A DNA stretch of 64,000 nucleotides from CADEFQ01 sp050249415 (lineage in GTDB: Bacteria; Pseudomonadota; Gammaproteobacteria; Steroidobacterales; Steroidobacteraceae): positions 1-64,000 of the forward strand of contig JBFWQO010000004.1 in the NCBI GenBank assembly GCA_050249415.1, read 5' to 3'. Numbering within the stretch: the first letter of the stretch is position 1; each line of letters starts with the position of its first letter. The notes below the pieces were generated by a model. It did no database searches. It saw only the letters and a list, made by a program, of their open reading frames with translations, and was not told where the DNA came from. This document shows, in pieces, positions 39,560 through 47,983 of the stretch. The translations under genes and the position numbers were made by a program.

Positions 39560-40471
39560 TTGCGAGATCCCGAGCCCGGCGTAGCCGCCCCGCCGCAATC
39601 GCCGCGGCGATCGGTCTGGTGGGTCGCCCTGCTGTCGCGAATACCGGCGCCTGTGCTCTACGGCGTCGCGTGGTTGCTCGGTACGCTCGGCTTCCATGTC
39701 TTTCGCTACCGGCGCCGCCACATCGATGCGAGTCTCGCGATCGCGTTTCCCGACCTGGGCGCGCGCGCGCGTGCGGCGATCTGCAAGCGCCATCACCACG
39801 GCTTCGCGCAGGTGTTCACCGAGATCGTGCGATCCGGTGCGCTGACCCCCGGGGAGATCGCCCGCTATGTGCGCTTCACGAACCTGCCGCTGCTGACCGA
39901 GCGCCTCGCACGCGGCCGGCCGGTGCTGGTGGTCGCGGCCCATCAATGCAACTGGGAATGGCTGATGCACGCGATGGCGAGCCAGGCCGGTTATCCCGTC
40001 GATGCCGCGTACAAGCCGCTCAAGAACCACTGGGCGAACGAGGAAATGCTGACCCTGCGCACGCGTTTCGGGGCGCATCTCGTGCCGGCGAAGGAACTGC
40101 TGCCCGACATCATCAAGCGCCGGCGCATCGTGCGCGTGATCTCGGTGATCGCCGACCAGGAGCCGCGCAGCAGCGAGAAGCGCCACTGGACCCGCTTCCT
40201 GAATCGCGATACGGCGTTCTACATGGGCGCCGAGGAGATCGCGCGCACGACCGGCTATCCCGCGCTGTTCGTCGGCATGCGCCGGCTGTCACGCGGGCAC
40301 TACGAGGTGACCTTCGCGCCGCTCGCCGAAGGCGGCGAGCGGCTCGCGACGGGTGAGTTCACCGAACGCTACGCGCGCCTCTCGGAGGCGCAGATCCATG
40401 CGGCGCCGCCCGACTGGCTGTGGTCGCACAAGCGCTGGAAGCTGAAGAAACCGCTCTACGGCGCGGGTTGA
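39560..40471 (+). CDS. LpxL/HtrB-family acyltransferase
   Basis: 303 residues from TTG 39560. Family features: an N-terminal membrane anchor (VLYGVAWLLGTLGFHVFRYR), the catalytic HX4D/E-like VVAAHQCNWEWLMHAMASQA, and EPRSSEKRHWTRFLNRDTAF. Lipid A late acyltransferases move an acyl chain from ACP to lipid A. In this setting the donor could be the ACP domain of the adjacent ligase (inference). The overlapping ATG (39546) encodes only 12 codons in another frame. The gene overlaps the convergent ligase gene by 16 bp. Confidence 0.8.
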   Translation: MRDPEPGVAAPPQSPRRSVWWVALLSRIPAPVLYGVAWLLGTLGFHVFRYRRRHIDASLAIAFPDLGARARAAICKRHHHGFAQVFTEIVRSGALTPGEIARYVRFTNLPLLTERLARGRPVLVVAAHQCNWEWLMHAMASQAGYPVDAAYKPLKNHWANEEMLTLRTRFGAHLVPAKELLPDIIKRRRIVRVISVIADQEPRSSEKRHWTRFLNRDTAFYMGAEEIARTTGYPALFVGMRRLSRGHYEVTFAPLAEGGERLATGEFTERYARLSEAQIHAAPPDWLWSHKRWKLKKPLYGAG

Positions 40472-42420
40472 CCGAGCTTGCCGGCGAGGAATGCCGCGAG
40501 TTCGCGGATCGTCGGGTAGTCGAACAGTTCCGTCAGGTCGATGAGGCCGGGGTGGTCGCGGTCGATCGCCTCGTGGATCGCGATCAGCTTGAGCGAGCTC
40601 GCGCCGATCTCGAACAGGTTGTCGTCGAGGCCGATCGCGCGCCCGAGTTCGGTGTCGCAGATCAGCCTGATCTTCGCTTCGATCTCGCTGCCCGTGGCGG
40701 CGACCGGTGCGCGCTGCGCGCTGCGCAGGCGGGCGAGCTCGGCGAGCTCGCCCGCGAACTCCCCCTCGACATACGAGTCTTCGAGCAGGTGGCGCTGGAT
40801 CTTGCCGCTCGTCGTCTTCGGGATGCGCTTCACCGGCACGACTTCGGCGACTTCGAGGCCCGTGTGCTCGTTGACGAGCCGCGCGACTTCGGTGGCGGTC
40901 GGCAGGAAGTCGGCCATGTCGGAGCGATGCAGCACGAACACCACGAGCTGGTCCGCCTGCGCGCCGCGCGGCCGCACGCCCGCCGCAACCACCTTGCCGA
41001 GCTCGAGGCCCGGCGCGCGCAGCGCGATGCTCTCGAGGTCGTGCGGGTAATAGTTCTGCCCGTTGACGAAGATGATTTCCTTCGCGCGCCCCGTGATGTA
41101 GAGGTCGCCGTCGTCGATGAGGCCGAGGTCGCCCGTGCGCACCCAGCCGTCCGCGGTGATCGTCGCCGCGTTGGTCTCCGGGTCCTCGTAGTAGCCCCGC
41201 GTCACGTTCTCGCCGCGGATCAGGATGTGCCCGACATGCCCGCCCGGGACGGGCTGGCCGGCGTCGTCGACGAGCTGCAGTTCGCAATACGGTATCGCCG
41301 CGCCGACGGCCATCAGTTCCATGGCATCGCGGTGGGTATGGGCGATGCGCGGCGGCGCGGTGCCGACACCCATCCGGTGGCGATCGACGCAGATCGACCG
41401 GTGCGGCCGCCCGAGCGGCGGAAAGCTCACGGCGAGCGACGCCTCGGCGAGGCCGTATACCGGGAACATCGCGGTGCGCGCGAGGCCCGCCGGTTCCATG
41501 CGTGCGAGGAACTCCTCGCACAGGTCGACCGAGATCGGCTCCGCGCCGTTGAAGATGAGACGCACCGACGACAGGTCGAGGTCCTCGAAGCTGCGCTCGC
41601 CGAGCACCTTCAGGTAGTGGCGATAGCCGAAGTTGGGCGACGACAGGATCGTCGCACGCTTGCGCGAGGCGTGCTGCAGCCACAGGAGCGGCCGGCGGAT
41701 GAACAGCTCGGTCGGCATCAGGTGCACGTTCATGCGGTGCATGAACATGAAGATGTGCATGCCGATGAGCCCCATGTCGTGGGTCAGGGGCATCCAGGAG
41801 AGCGGCACGTCGTCGCTGTTGAACGCGCAGGCTGCGCCCGCGCCGCGGCCGTTGGCGAGGATGTTCGCGTGCGTCAGCACGACGCCCTTCGGCTCGTTGG
41901 TCGAGCCCGAGGAGAACTGGATGAATGCGGTATCGTCCGCCCGTGCACGGTGCACGCTGCCGGCGCGCGAGATGTCGTCGAGCGTATCGACCAGGAACGT
42001 GCGGGCGCGCAGCGCGGCGAATGTCGCCTGCTCGCCGGCGTTTGCGGCGAACTGGCCGATCCGGTCGAGTGTCTTGCCGTCGGTGTAGAGGAACGGCCGG
42101 CCGAGCTTGCGCGCGATGCGCAGCAGCTTGTGCCGGTGTTCGTCGCTGATGCCGATCGAGACGGGCACCGGCGCGATGCCGCCGAGGATGCCGGCCCAGT
42201 ACGCGTCGAGGAACTGCTCGTTGTTGTTGAGGAAAAGGATCAGCTTGTCGCCGGGGCGCGCGCCGAGCTGCTGCAGGTGGTGCAGGATGCCGAGCGCACG
42301 CTCGTACAGCGCGCCATACGGCACGCGCCGCTCTTCCTTGTCGCCTTCCAGGTAGACGAGCGCCCGGTCGACCTTGCGGTTCGATTCGATCAGTTCCGTG
42401 AGGGTCGCAACAGGGCTCAT
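40456..42420 (-). CDS. Acyl-AMP ligase fused to an acyl carrier protein
   Basis: 654 residues. The adenylation domain has the P-loop FIQFSSGSTNEPKGVVLTH, PVYGLAEAS, the hinge GWVRTGDLGLID and a C-terminal catalytic lysine region KRIPKTTSGKIQRHLLED. It is of the fatty acyl-AMP ligase/acyl-CoA synthetase class. The last about 80 residues are an acyl carrier protein with phosphopantetheine site IGASSLKL (S609). Such fusions activate a free fatty acid and load it on their own ACP. It overlaps the P450 gene by 4 bp, and a PPTase is two genes away to activate the ACP. Confidence 0.88.
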   Translation of the reverse strand: MSPVATLTELIESNRKVDRALVYLEGDKEERRVPYGALYERALGILHHLQQLGARPGDKLILFLNNNEQFLDAYWAGILGGIAPVPVSIGISDEHRHKLLRIARKLGRPFLYTDGKTLDRIGQFAANAGEQATFAALRARTFLVDTLDDISRAGSVHRARADDTAFIQFSSGSTNEPKGVVLTHANILANGRGAGAACAFNSDDVPLSWMPLTHDMGLIGMHIFMFMHRMNVHLMPTELFIRRPLLWLQHASRKRATILSSPNFGYRHYLKVLGERSFEDLDLSSVRLIFNGAEPISVDLCEEFLARMEPAGLARTAMFPVYGLAEASLAVSFPPLGRPHRSICVDRHRMGVGTAPPRIAHTHRDAMELMAVGAAIPYCELQLVDDAGQPVPGGHVGHILIRGENVTRGYYEDPETNAATITADGWVRTGDLGLIDDGDLYITGRAKEIIFVNGQNYYPHDLESIALRAPGLELGKVVAAGVRPRGAQADQLVVFVLHRSDMADFLPTATEVARLVNEHTGLEVAEVVPVKRIPKTTSGKIQRHLLEDSYVEGEFAGELAELARLRSAQRAPVAATGSEIEAKIRLICDTELGRAIGLDDNLFEIGASSLKLIAIHEAIDRDHPGLIDLTELFDYPTIRELAAFLAGKLGQPAP

Positions 42421-43730
42421 CGGCGCTCCAGTCTCATGTGCAGGGGGTGGCGGGTGCGCAGGTTCACCTGCGCCTCGAACTCGACGGGGCCATCGTGCTC
42501 GAGGCGCAGGCGATAGCGGCGTGCGACCTTCGACAGGTGGATCAGCATCTCGAATATCGAAAACGCCTCGCCGATGCAGTGGCGCGGGCCGGCCGAGAAG
42601 GGCATGTACGCGAAACGGGGCCGCTCGGCCTCGTGCTCGGCGTCGAAGCGCTCGGGGTGGAAGCCTTCCGGGTCCTGCCAGTAGCGCGGATGACGGTGCA
42701 GGTGATAAGGCGAGAGCAGGAGGTCGGCGCCCGCCGGCAGCTCGAAGCCCGACAGCGTGTCGCGCCCGATCGCCCGGCGGGAAAACACCCAGACGGGCGG
42801 ATACAGCCGCAGCGTCTCGTCGATGATGGATTTCGTGTAGCGGAGCTCCTCCATCCGCGCGAGCGCCGGCGCCGCTTCTTCCGGCTGCGCGTCGATCTCG
42901 GCGTGCATCCGTACTTCGATCTCCGGGTGCTGCGACAGCAGGTACCACACGCAATTCAGCGTGTTCGCGGTCGTCTCGTGGCCGGCGACGATCAGGGTCG
43001 TCACCTCGTCGATCATCTCGCGATCGGTCATGCCGGCGCCGGTCTCGCGGTCGCGCGCGGCGAGCAGCATGCCGAGGAAGTCGAAGTGCGCTTCGGGCGG
43101 TTCGGCGCGCCGGCGCTCGATCAGCTGCCGGATCAGCCTGGTCAGCTGGCGGAAACGGTACGCGAATTTCAGGTCGCGCACGGATTCGTCGGTGAAGATA
43201 TCGAACGGATTGCCGCCCGGTTGCGCCGCGAGCAGGTCGAGGTCGGTGCCGAAGAGCGAGCGCAGGATCACCTCGAGCGCGAGCGCGCTCATGTCGTTCG
43301 TGACGTTGATGCGATCCCCGCGCGCCGCCTGCGCGGCCCAGCCGGCGAGGAAGCGGTCGTTCGCCTCGTCGATCATCCGGCCGAACTGCGTGAGCACCCG
43401 GCGGTGGAACATCGGCTGCATCATGTAGCGCTGGCGCTTCCAGAGCTCGCCGTCGCTCGTCACGATGCCGTTCCCGAGTAGAATCCGCACCCGGTCGAAG
43501 CCGATGCCCTTGGTGTAGTTGCGGTGGTTCGAGACGAGTACGCGCTTGATGTCGTCGGGATGGTTGCTGAGCCAGGTGTGCGCGCGCCGCGACGGCGCGT
43601 AGACACGGTAGATGTCGCCGAGTTCCCGGAACAGGCGGGTCATGCGCGGCAACGAGTCGTCGCTCGCGCCGATGTCGAACTGCTCGGCAGCCTCGGGCGG
43701 CAGGCGGGGCGCGGGGGTCGTTTCGTTCAC
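42417..43730 (-). CDS. Cytochrome P450
   Basis: 437 residues from a GTG. I-helix AGHETTANTL, K-helix ETLR, PERF-type PEGFHPERFD, and heme loop FSAGPRHCIGEAF with the Cys ligand. No membrane anchor is seen, so it is soluble. Its closest look is to bacterial fatty-acid-type P450s (FRELGDIYRVYAPSRR, NHRNYTKGIGFDRV). Coupling to the ligase-ACP gene suggests hydroxylation of an ACP-bound fatty acid. Redox partners are not in the window. Only 14 bp separate its start from the divergent PPTase start. Confidence 0.9.
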   Translation of the reverse strand: MNETTPAPRLPPEAAEQFDIGASDDSLPRMTRLFRELGDIYRVYAPSRRAHTWLSNHPDDIKRVLVSNHRNYTKGIGFDRVRILLGNGIVTSDGELWKRQRYMMQPMFHRRVLTQFGRMIDEANDRFLAGWAAQAARGDRINVTNDMSALALEVILRSLFGTDLDLLAAQPGGNPFDIFTDESVRDLKFAYRFRQLTRLIRQLIERRRAEPPEAHFDFLGMLLAARDRETGAGMTDREMIDEVTTLIVAGHETTANTLNCVWYLLSQHPEIEVRMHAEIDAQPEEAAPALARMEELRYTKSIIDETLRLYPPVWVFSRRAIGRDTLSGFELPAGADLLLSPYHLHRHPRYWQDPEGFHPERFDAEHEAERPRFAYMPFSAGPRHCIGEAFSIFEMLIHLSKVARRYRLRLEHDGPVEFEAQVNLRTRHPLHMRLERR

Positions 43731-43744
43731 TGCGGGAAGCACGT

Positions 43745-44299
43745 TTGAAGCTGCGCGGCATCTTATATTACTCGGAGGTGGCCGGACACACGGCGACCGA
43801 TGCAACGCGACTCGGCCGGCGACTCGCGCTCGCGTGCATCGATGCGCTGCGGACCGGGGGCACCGGCTGCGCAGCCGCGGATCCCGCGCGCCTCGCGTTT
43901 CCACCGCGTGGCAAACCGCGCTACGCGGGCGGACCGGATTTCAGCATCGCGCACTCCGCGCCGCTCGTCGCCTGTGCCGCGGTGTCACAGGGAGCGGTCG
44001 GGCTCGACGTCGAGTGCGACGATACGGTCGAGCGCCTCACGCTCGCGGCGATCTGCGACGCGGGCGAGCGCACGCTCGCGCGCACGCTCGGCAAGCGCGC
44101 GCTGTGGATGGCCAAGGAAGCGGCGCTCAAGGCCGGGGGCGGCACGATCGAACAGATCGGCGCCGTGCACGTGCATGCGGGCGGCGCGGAGTTCCGCGCC
44201 GTGCGGTACCACGCGCAGCCGGTCCTCCTCGGGAATCGCTGGCCGGCGTGCCTGATGACGAGCGAGCGCGGCGTGCCCTTCGAGGTGCGCCGCCTGTGA
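43745..44299 (+). CDS. 4'-phosphopantetheinyl transferase
   Basis: 184 residues, Sfp-type half-domain pattern: FSIAHSAPLVACAAVSQGAV, GLDVECDD (magnesium ligands) and WMAKEAALKAGGG (the W-x-x-K-E-A-x-x-K motif). It converts apo-ACP to holo-ACP. The natural client is the ACP domain encoded at 40456-42420. Start is TTG 43745 or GTG 43781; the second would leave more room for promoters between this gene and the P450. It overlaps the next gene by 4 bp (GTGA). Confidence 0.87.
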   Translation: MKLRGILYYSEVAGHTATDATRLGRRLALACIDALRTGGTGCAAADPARLAFPPRGKPRYAGGPDFSIAHSAPLVACAAVSQGAVGLDVECDDTVERLTLAAICDAGERTLARTLGKRALWMAKEAALKAGGGTIEQIGAVHVHAGGAEFRAVRYHAQPVLLGNRWPACLMTSERGVPFEVRRL

Positions 44300-45039
44300 G
44301 CGACGATTCGATTCACCGCGCGCCCGGGAGCCATTCGAGCCGCCGCATGACCCGGCTGCGCCGCTTCGCCTACCGCTGGATCGTCGTGCCGGTCGGCGCC
44401 GCGCTCGTGCGGCTCGTGTGGGGCCTTGCGCGCAGGCCGCAGGTGATCGGCGCCGGACACCTCGATGCCGCGCTCGCGATGGCGCCATCGTTCATACCGG
44501 TGCTGTGGCACCAGCACCAGCTCTTCTGCGCACAATGGCTCCTCGCGCAGCGGCCGCGCGTGACCGCGGGCTTCCTCGTGAGCCCGTCGGTCGACGGCGA
44601 GATCGGCGCGATGCTGGTCGACCGCTTCGGCGGAGTCGCGGTGCGCGGCAGCTCGTCGCACACGGGCGCGCGCGCGCTGCGCGACTACTACGAGGCGCTC
44701 GTCAAACGCGACATCTCGCCGATCATCACGCCCGACGGCCCGCGCGGCCCGCGCTTCGTGTTCAAGCCGGGCGCGATCCTGCTCGCGCAGATGTCCGGCC
44801 GGCCGATGCTGCCGATGGCCTATGCCGCGAGCCGCGCGATCCTCTTCCACTGGGACCGGTTCGTGATTCCGCTGCCGTTCGCCCGGATCGTGATCGCGAT
44901 CGGCGCCCCGCGCCGCGTGCCGCGCACGCTCGATGCGGCCGGCATGCGACAATGGCAGGACGACATGACCGCGGAACTCCGGGCGCAGTTTGCGCGCGCC
45001 CGCGAACGGTTGCGGATCGCCGATGGAGCCCCCGAGTGA
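44296..45039 (+). CDS. DUF374 lysophospholipid acyltransferase-like protein
   Basis: 247 residues from GTG 44296 (coupled, GTGA) or 230 from ATG 44347. Contains VLWHQHQLFCAQWLLAQRPR, SPSVDGEIGAMLVDRFGGVA, RGSSSHTGARALRDYYEAL and TPDGPRGPRFVFKPG, the DUF374 acyltransferase pattern. One family member (LpxL/KdoO-like neighbourhoods) modifies Kdo-lipid A or related lipids; the substrate here is unknown. It follows the PPTase in the same translation unit. Confidence 0.82.
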   Translation: MSDDSIHRAPGSHSSRRMTRLRRFAYRWIVVPVGAALVRLVWGLARRPQVIGAGHLDAALAMAPSFIPVLWHQHQLFCAQWLLAQRPRVTAGFLVSPSVDGEIGAMLVDRFGGVAVRGSSSHTGARALRDYYEALVKRDISPIITPDGPRGPRFVFKPGAILLAQMSGRPMLPMAYAASRAILFHWDRFVIPLPFARIVIAIGAPRRVPRTLDAAGMRQWQDDMTAELRAQFARARERLRIADGAPE

Positions 45040-45794
45040 AGCCCGAAGTCTCGATCGTCATTCCCGTCTACAACGAGGCCGACAACATCGAGCCGCTGGC
45101 GCGCGAGATTGCCGCGGCGCTCGCGGGGCGCGCCTACGAAGTGCTGTTCATCGACGACGGCAGCACCGACGCGACGGGTGGGATCGTTCTTGCGCTGCGC
45201 GAGGCGGGCGTCGCGCCGCTGCGCCTGCTGCGCCATTCGCGCCGCAGCGGCCAGAGCGCCGGTGTCGCGAGCGGCGTGGCGCACGCGCGCGCCGACTGGA
45301 TCGCGACGCTCGACGGCGACGGGCAGAACGATCCGGCGGATATTCCCGCGCTCATCGCCGCGCGCCGGGAGGGTGAGGCCGCGGGGGTGCGGCTCGTCAT
45401 GGGCAATCGCGTCAACCGCAAGGACACGTGGCGCCGGCACCTGCAGTCGCGCATCGCCAACGGCGTGCGCGGCCGGATGCTCCGCGACGGCACGCCCGAT
45501 ACCGGCTGCGGCATCAAGCTGTTCGACCGCGCGGTGTTCCTCGCGCTGCCGCAGTTCGACCACATGCACCGTTTCCTGCCCGCGCTGTTCCAGCGCCACG
45601 GTGCGCGCGTGGTGTCGGTGCCCGTCAACCACCGCCCGCGCAGCCGGGGGCAATCGAAGTACGGCATGTTCGACCGGCTGTGGGTCGGCATCGTGGACAT
45701 CTTCGGCGTGATGTGGCTCGCGCGCCGCTACTGGCGCGGCCTCGTGGCGAGCGAAGTGCAGGGCGCCGGCGCGCCCGTGGGGGATCGATCGTGA
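45036..45794 (+). CDS. GT2 family glycosyltransferase (dolichyl/undecaprenyl-phosphate type)
   Basis: 252 residues from a GTG overlapping the previous stop. GT-A fold with EVSIVIPVYNEADNIEPLAR, VLFIDDGSTDAT, LDGDGQNDPADIP and the RSRGQSKYGMF motif typical of polyprenyl-phosphate glycosyltransferases such as ArnC and DPM1. It should make a polyprenyl-phosphate sugar for the ArnT-like enzyme two genes on. The sugar is unknown. Confidence 0.88.
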   Translation: MKPEVSIVIPVYNEADNIEPLAREIAAALAGRAYEVLFIDDGSTDATGGIVLALREAGVAPLRLLRHSRRSGQSAGVASGVAHARADWIATLDGDGQNDPADIPALIAARREGEAAGVRLVMGNRVNRKDTWRRHLQSRIANGVRGRMLRDGTPDTGCGIKLFDRAVFLALPQFDHMHRFLPALFQRHGARVVSVPVNHRPRSRGQSKYGMFDRLWVGIVDIFGVMWLARRYWRGLVASEVQGAGAPVGDRS

Positions 45795-46072
45795 CCAATA
45801 TTGCGACCGTCTGGCTGGTGGTCGGTTTCGTCGCGCAGGGCCTGTTCTCGGCGCGCTTTCTCGTGCAGTGGATCGCGAGCGAGCGGCGCAAGCAAAGCGT
45901 CGTGCCGCACCTGTTCTGGTATTTCAGCGTGGCCGGCGGCGCACTGCTGTTCGCCTATGCGATCCACCGCAAGGACCCCGTGTTCATCGTCGGGCAGGGC
46001 GCCGGACTCGTCGTTTACCTCCGCAATCTGCAGCTGCTGCGCACGAGGCCGGCCGGCGGCCCGGCGGGTTGA
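45791..46072 (+). CDS. LABN-domain small membrane protein
   Basis: 93 residues, three membrane segments: WLVVGFVAQGLFSARFLVQW, LFWYFSVAGGALLFAYAIHR, VGQGAGLVVYLRNLQLL. It matches the lipid-A-disaccharide-synthase N-terminal-like (LABN) family, often found beside GT2 and ArnT-like genes. Its job is unclear; sugar-lipid translocation has been suggested for neighbours of this type (inference). GTG start overlaps the GT2 stop by 4 bp. Confidence 0.85.
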   Translation: MTNIATVWLVVGFVAQGLFSARFLVQWIASERRKQSVVPHLFWYFSVAGGALLFAYAIHRKDPVFIVGQGAGLVVYLRNLQLLRTRPAGGPAG

Positions 46073-46083
46073 GGACGAGGCCG

Positions 46084-47820
46084 ATGGCGCCCACGGGCAC
46101 CCGCGCCGCGCCGCGCTGGCAGGACCTCGCCTGGCTGCTCCTCGCGCTCGCCGTACTGGTTGCGAGCGGCCTCGGCCTGCGCGATCCGTGGCCCGCGGAC
46201 GAGCCGCGTTTCGCCGTGGTCGCGCGCGACATGGTGGCGAGCGGCGACTGGCTCTTTCCGCGGGTGGGCGGCGATCTCTACCAGGACAAGCCGCCGCTTT
46301 TCATGTGGCTCATCGCCGCGGTGCTGTCCGTGACCGGCTCGCTGCGCATCGCGTTCCTGCTGCCGTCGCTGCTCGCGGCCGGCGGCGTCCTCTGGCTCGT
46401 GTACGATCTCGCGCGGCGCCTCACGGGGCGGGAAGCGGCGCTCGCCGCGGCGCTGACGCTGGCGTGCACGCTGCAATTCGTCATGGTTTCGCGCGGCGCA
46501 CAGATCGATGCGACGGTCTGCTTCCTGATTACGCTCGGCGTGTACGGTTTTGCGCGCCACCTGCTGCTCGGTCCCGCATGGGGCTGGTATTTCGCCGGGG
46601 GGGTCGCCTCCGGCCTCGGCGTGATCACGAAGGGGGTCGGGTTCCTGCCGCTCCTCATCCTGATTCCGTGGGCCGTGATGCACCGCCGGGGCTGGCAGGG
46701 CCTCGCAGTGATTGCGCCGTCGGGCGCACGCTGGGCGCTCGCGCCGCTCGGATTCCTCGCCGCGATCGGCCTGTGGCTCGTGCCGATGCTGCTCGCGGTC
46801 GTGCAGCGCGGCTTGCCGGAATATGCGGCGTATCGCGACGAAATCCTCTTTCACCAGACCGTCACGCGTTATGCCGCGGCCTGGCACCACGTGAAGGCCT
46901 GGTACTACTACTTCGTCGAAGTGATCCCGCTGCTGTGGCTGCCGTGGCCGGTGCTCGCATTCTGGCTCGTGCCCGGCTGGCGGGCGGCCTGGCGCGCCCG
47001 CGATGCACGCGTCTGGCTGCTGCTCGCGTGGATTGCGCTCGTGCTGCTGTTTTTCACGCTGAGCCCCGGCAAACGCGGCGTGTACGTGCTGCCCGCGTTG
47101 CCGGCGCTGGCGATCGCCGCGGCAGGCGCGCTGCCGGCCGTGTATGCGCGCCGCGGCGTGGCGCTCGCCAGCCTCATCGGGGCGGGCGCGCTCGCGCTGG
47201 TGTTCGCCGCATTCGCGGTGGCCGAGGGCCTCGGGGCGCCCGTGGTGGTCGGGATGCTCGCGGAGGAGGGCCTGCCGGGCGACCTGCCGGTTGCAGCGGT
47301 GGCCATCGCCTGTGCCGCAGGCTGGCTCGCCGCTGTCTCCCGGCATCGCCTGCTCGCGTGGCCGTTCGTGCTCGGCGCACTGGCGCTCGCGTTCTCCGGG
47401 GCGATCGAGCCCCGTATCGATCCGGTGCGATCGGGCAGCGCCTTCACGCGTCAGGTGCTCGCGGCGGTGCCGCGCAACCATGAATTGGGCCTCGTCGCCT
47501 ACAAGGAACAATTCCTGCTCTACCTCGATCGCCCCACCGTGAACTTCGGCCATCGACGCTGGCGCCGGGACGAGGATGAAGCGGCGGACGCAGCGCGCTG
47601 GCTTGCCGCGGCGCCGAATCGGGCACTGCTCGTGCCGGACACGATGCTCGCGCCGTGTTTCAATGGCGCGTTGGTCCGGCCCGCCGGCCGCTCCGCGGGT
47701 GAAGCGTGGTCACTGGTCTCCGGCACGCCCGCGGCGGCCTGCATCGCGCGGGGCGACGCGGCGAGGGTCATTCATTACGCGGCGCCGAAATATGTCGCAT
47801 CAAGGTCTGCGCAGCCGTAA
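46084..47820 (+). CDS. ArnT-like GT83 membrane glycosyltransferase
   Basis: 578 residues with an ArnT-like start: LGLRDPWPADEPRFAVVARD, then FPRVGGDLYQDKPPLFMWLI. About 12 membrane helices and a periplasmic C-terminal domain. ArnT moves aminoarabinose from undecaprenyl-phosphate to lipid A; related enzymes use other sugars and acceptors. With the GT2 and LABN genes it forms a complete lipid glycosylation module. No ArnA/B aminoarabinose synthesis genes are in the window. Confidence 0.88.
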   Translation: MAPTGTRAAPRWQDLAWLLLALAVLVASGLGLRDPWPADEPRFAVVARDMVASGDWLFPRVGGDLYQDKPPLFMWLIAAVLSVTGSLRIAFLLPSLLAAGGVLWLVYDLARRLTGREAALAAALTLACTLQFVMVSRGAQIDATVCFLITLGVYGFARHLLLGPAWGWYFAGGVASGLGVITKGVGFLPLLILIPWAVMHRRGWQGLAVIAPSGARWALAPLGFLAAIGLWLVPMLLAVVQRGLPEYAAYRDEILFHQTVTRYAAAWHHVKAWYYYFVEVIPLLWLPWPVLAFWLVPGWRAAWRARDARVWLLLAWIALVLLFFTLSPGKRGVYVLPALPALAIAAAGALPAVYARRGVALASLIGAGALALVFAAFAVAEGLGAPVVVGMLAEEGLPGDLPVAAVAIACAAGWLAAVSRHRLLAWPFVLGALALAFSGAIEPRIDPVRSGSAFTRQVLAAVPRNHELGLVAYKEQFLLYLDRPTVNFGHRRWRRDEDEAADAARWLAAAPNRALLVPDTMLAPCFNGALVRPAGRSAGEAWSLVSGTPAAACIARGDAARVIHYAAPKYVASRSAQP

Positions 47821-47892
47821 GTGTAATCGCGACAATTGCTTAGCTTGTATTCCTCATTGGGTGTGACACAATCCGGGCGTAACTGATTACTC

Positions 47893-47917
47893 GCGACACG
47901 CTCACGAAGTGTGTCGC
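47893..47917. promoter_or_regulatory. Hairpin upstream of the GGDEF-EAL gene
   Basis: GCGACAC (47893-47899) and GTGTCGC (47911-47917) form a perfect 7-bp inverted repeat about 67 bp before the chosen start. It may be an operator or leader hairpin. No convincing -35/-10 pair was found in 47821-47983. Confidence 0.35.
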
Positions 47918-47983
47918 AAGTCAATGGCAGGGGGCCGAGCGCTTGTCAGAATCCGACCTCGTATCCTTGGGGATCGATCCTCG

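Noticed and set aside
39546..39584. ATG overlapping the MFS stop as the acyltransferase start
   Set aside because: It is in a different frame and stops after 12 codons; TTG 39560 gives the family protein.
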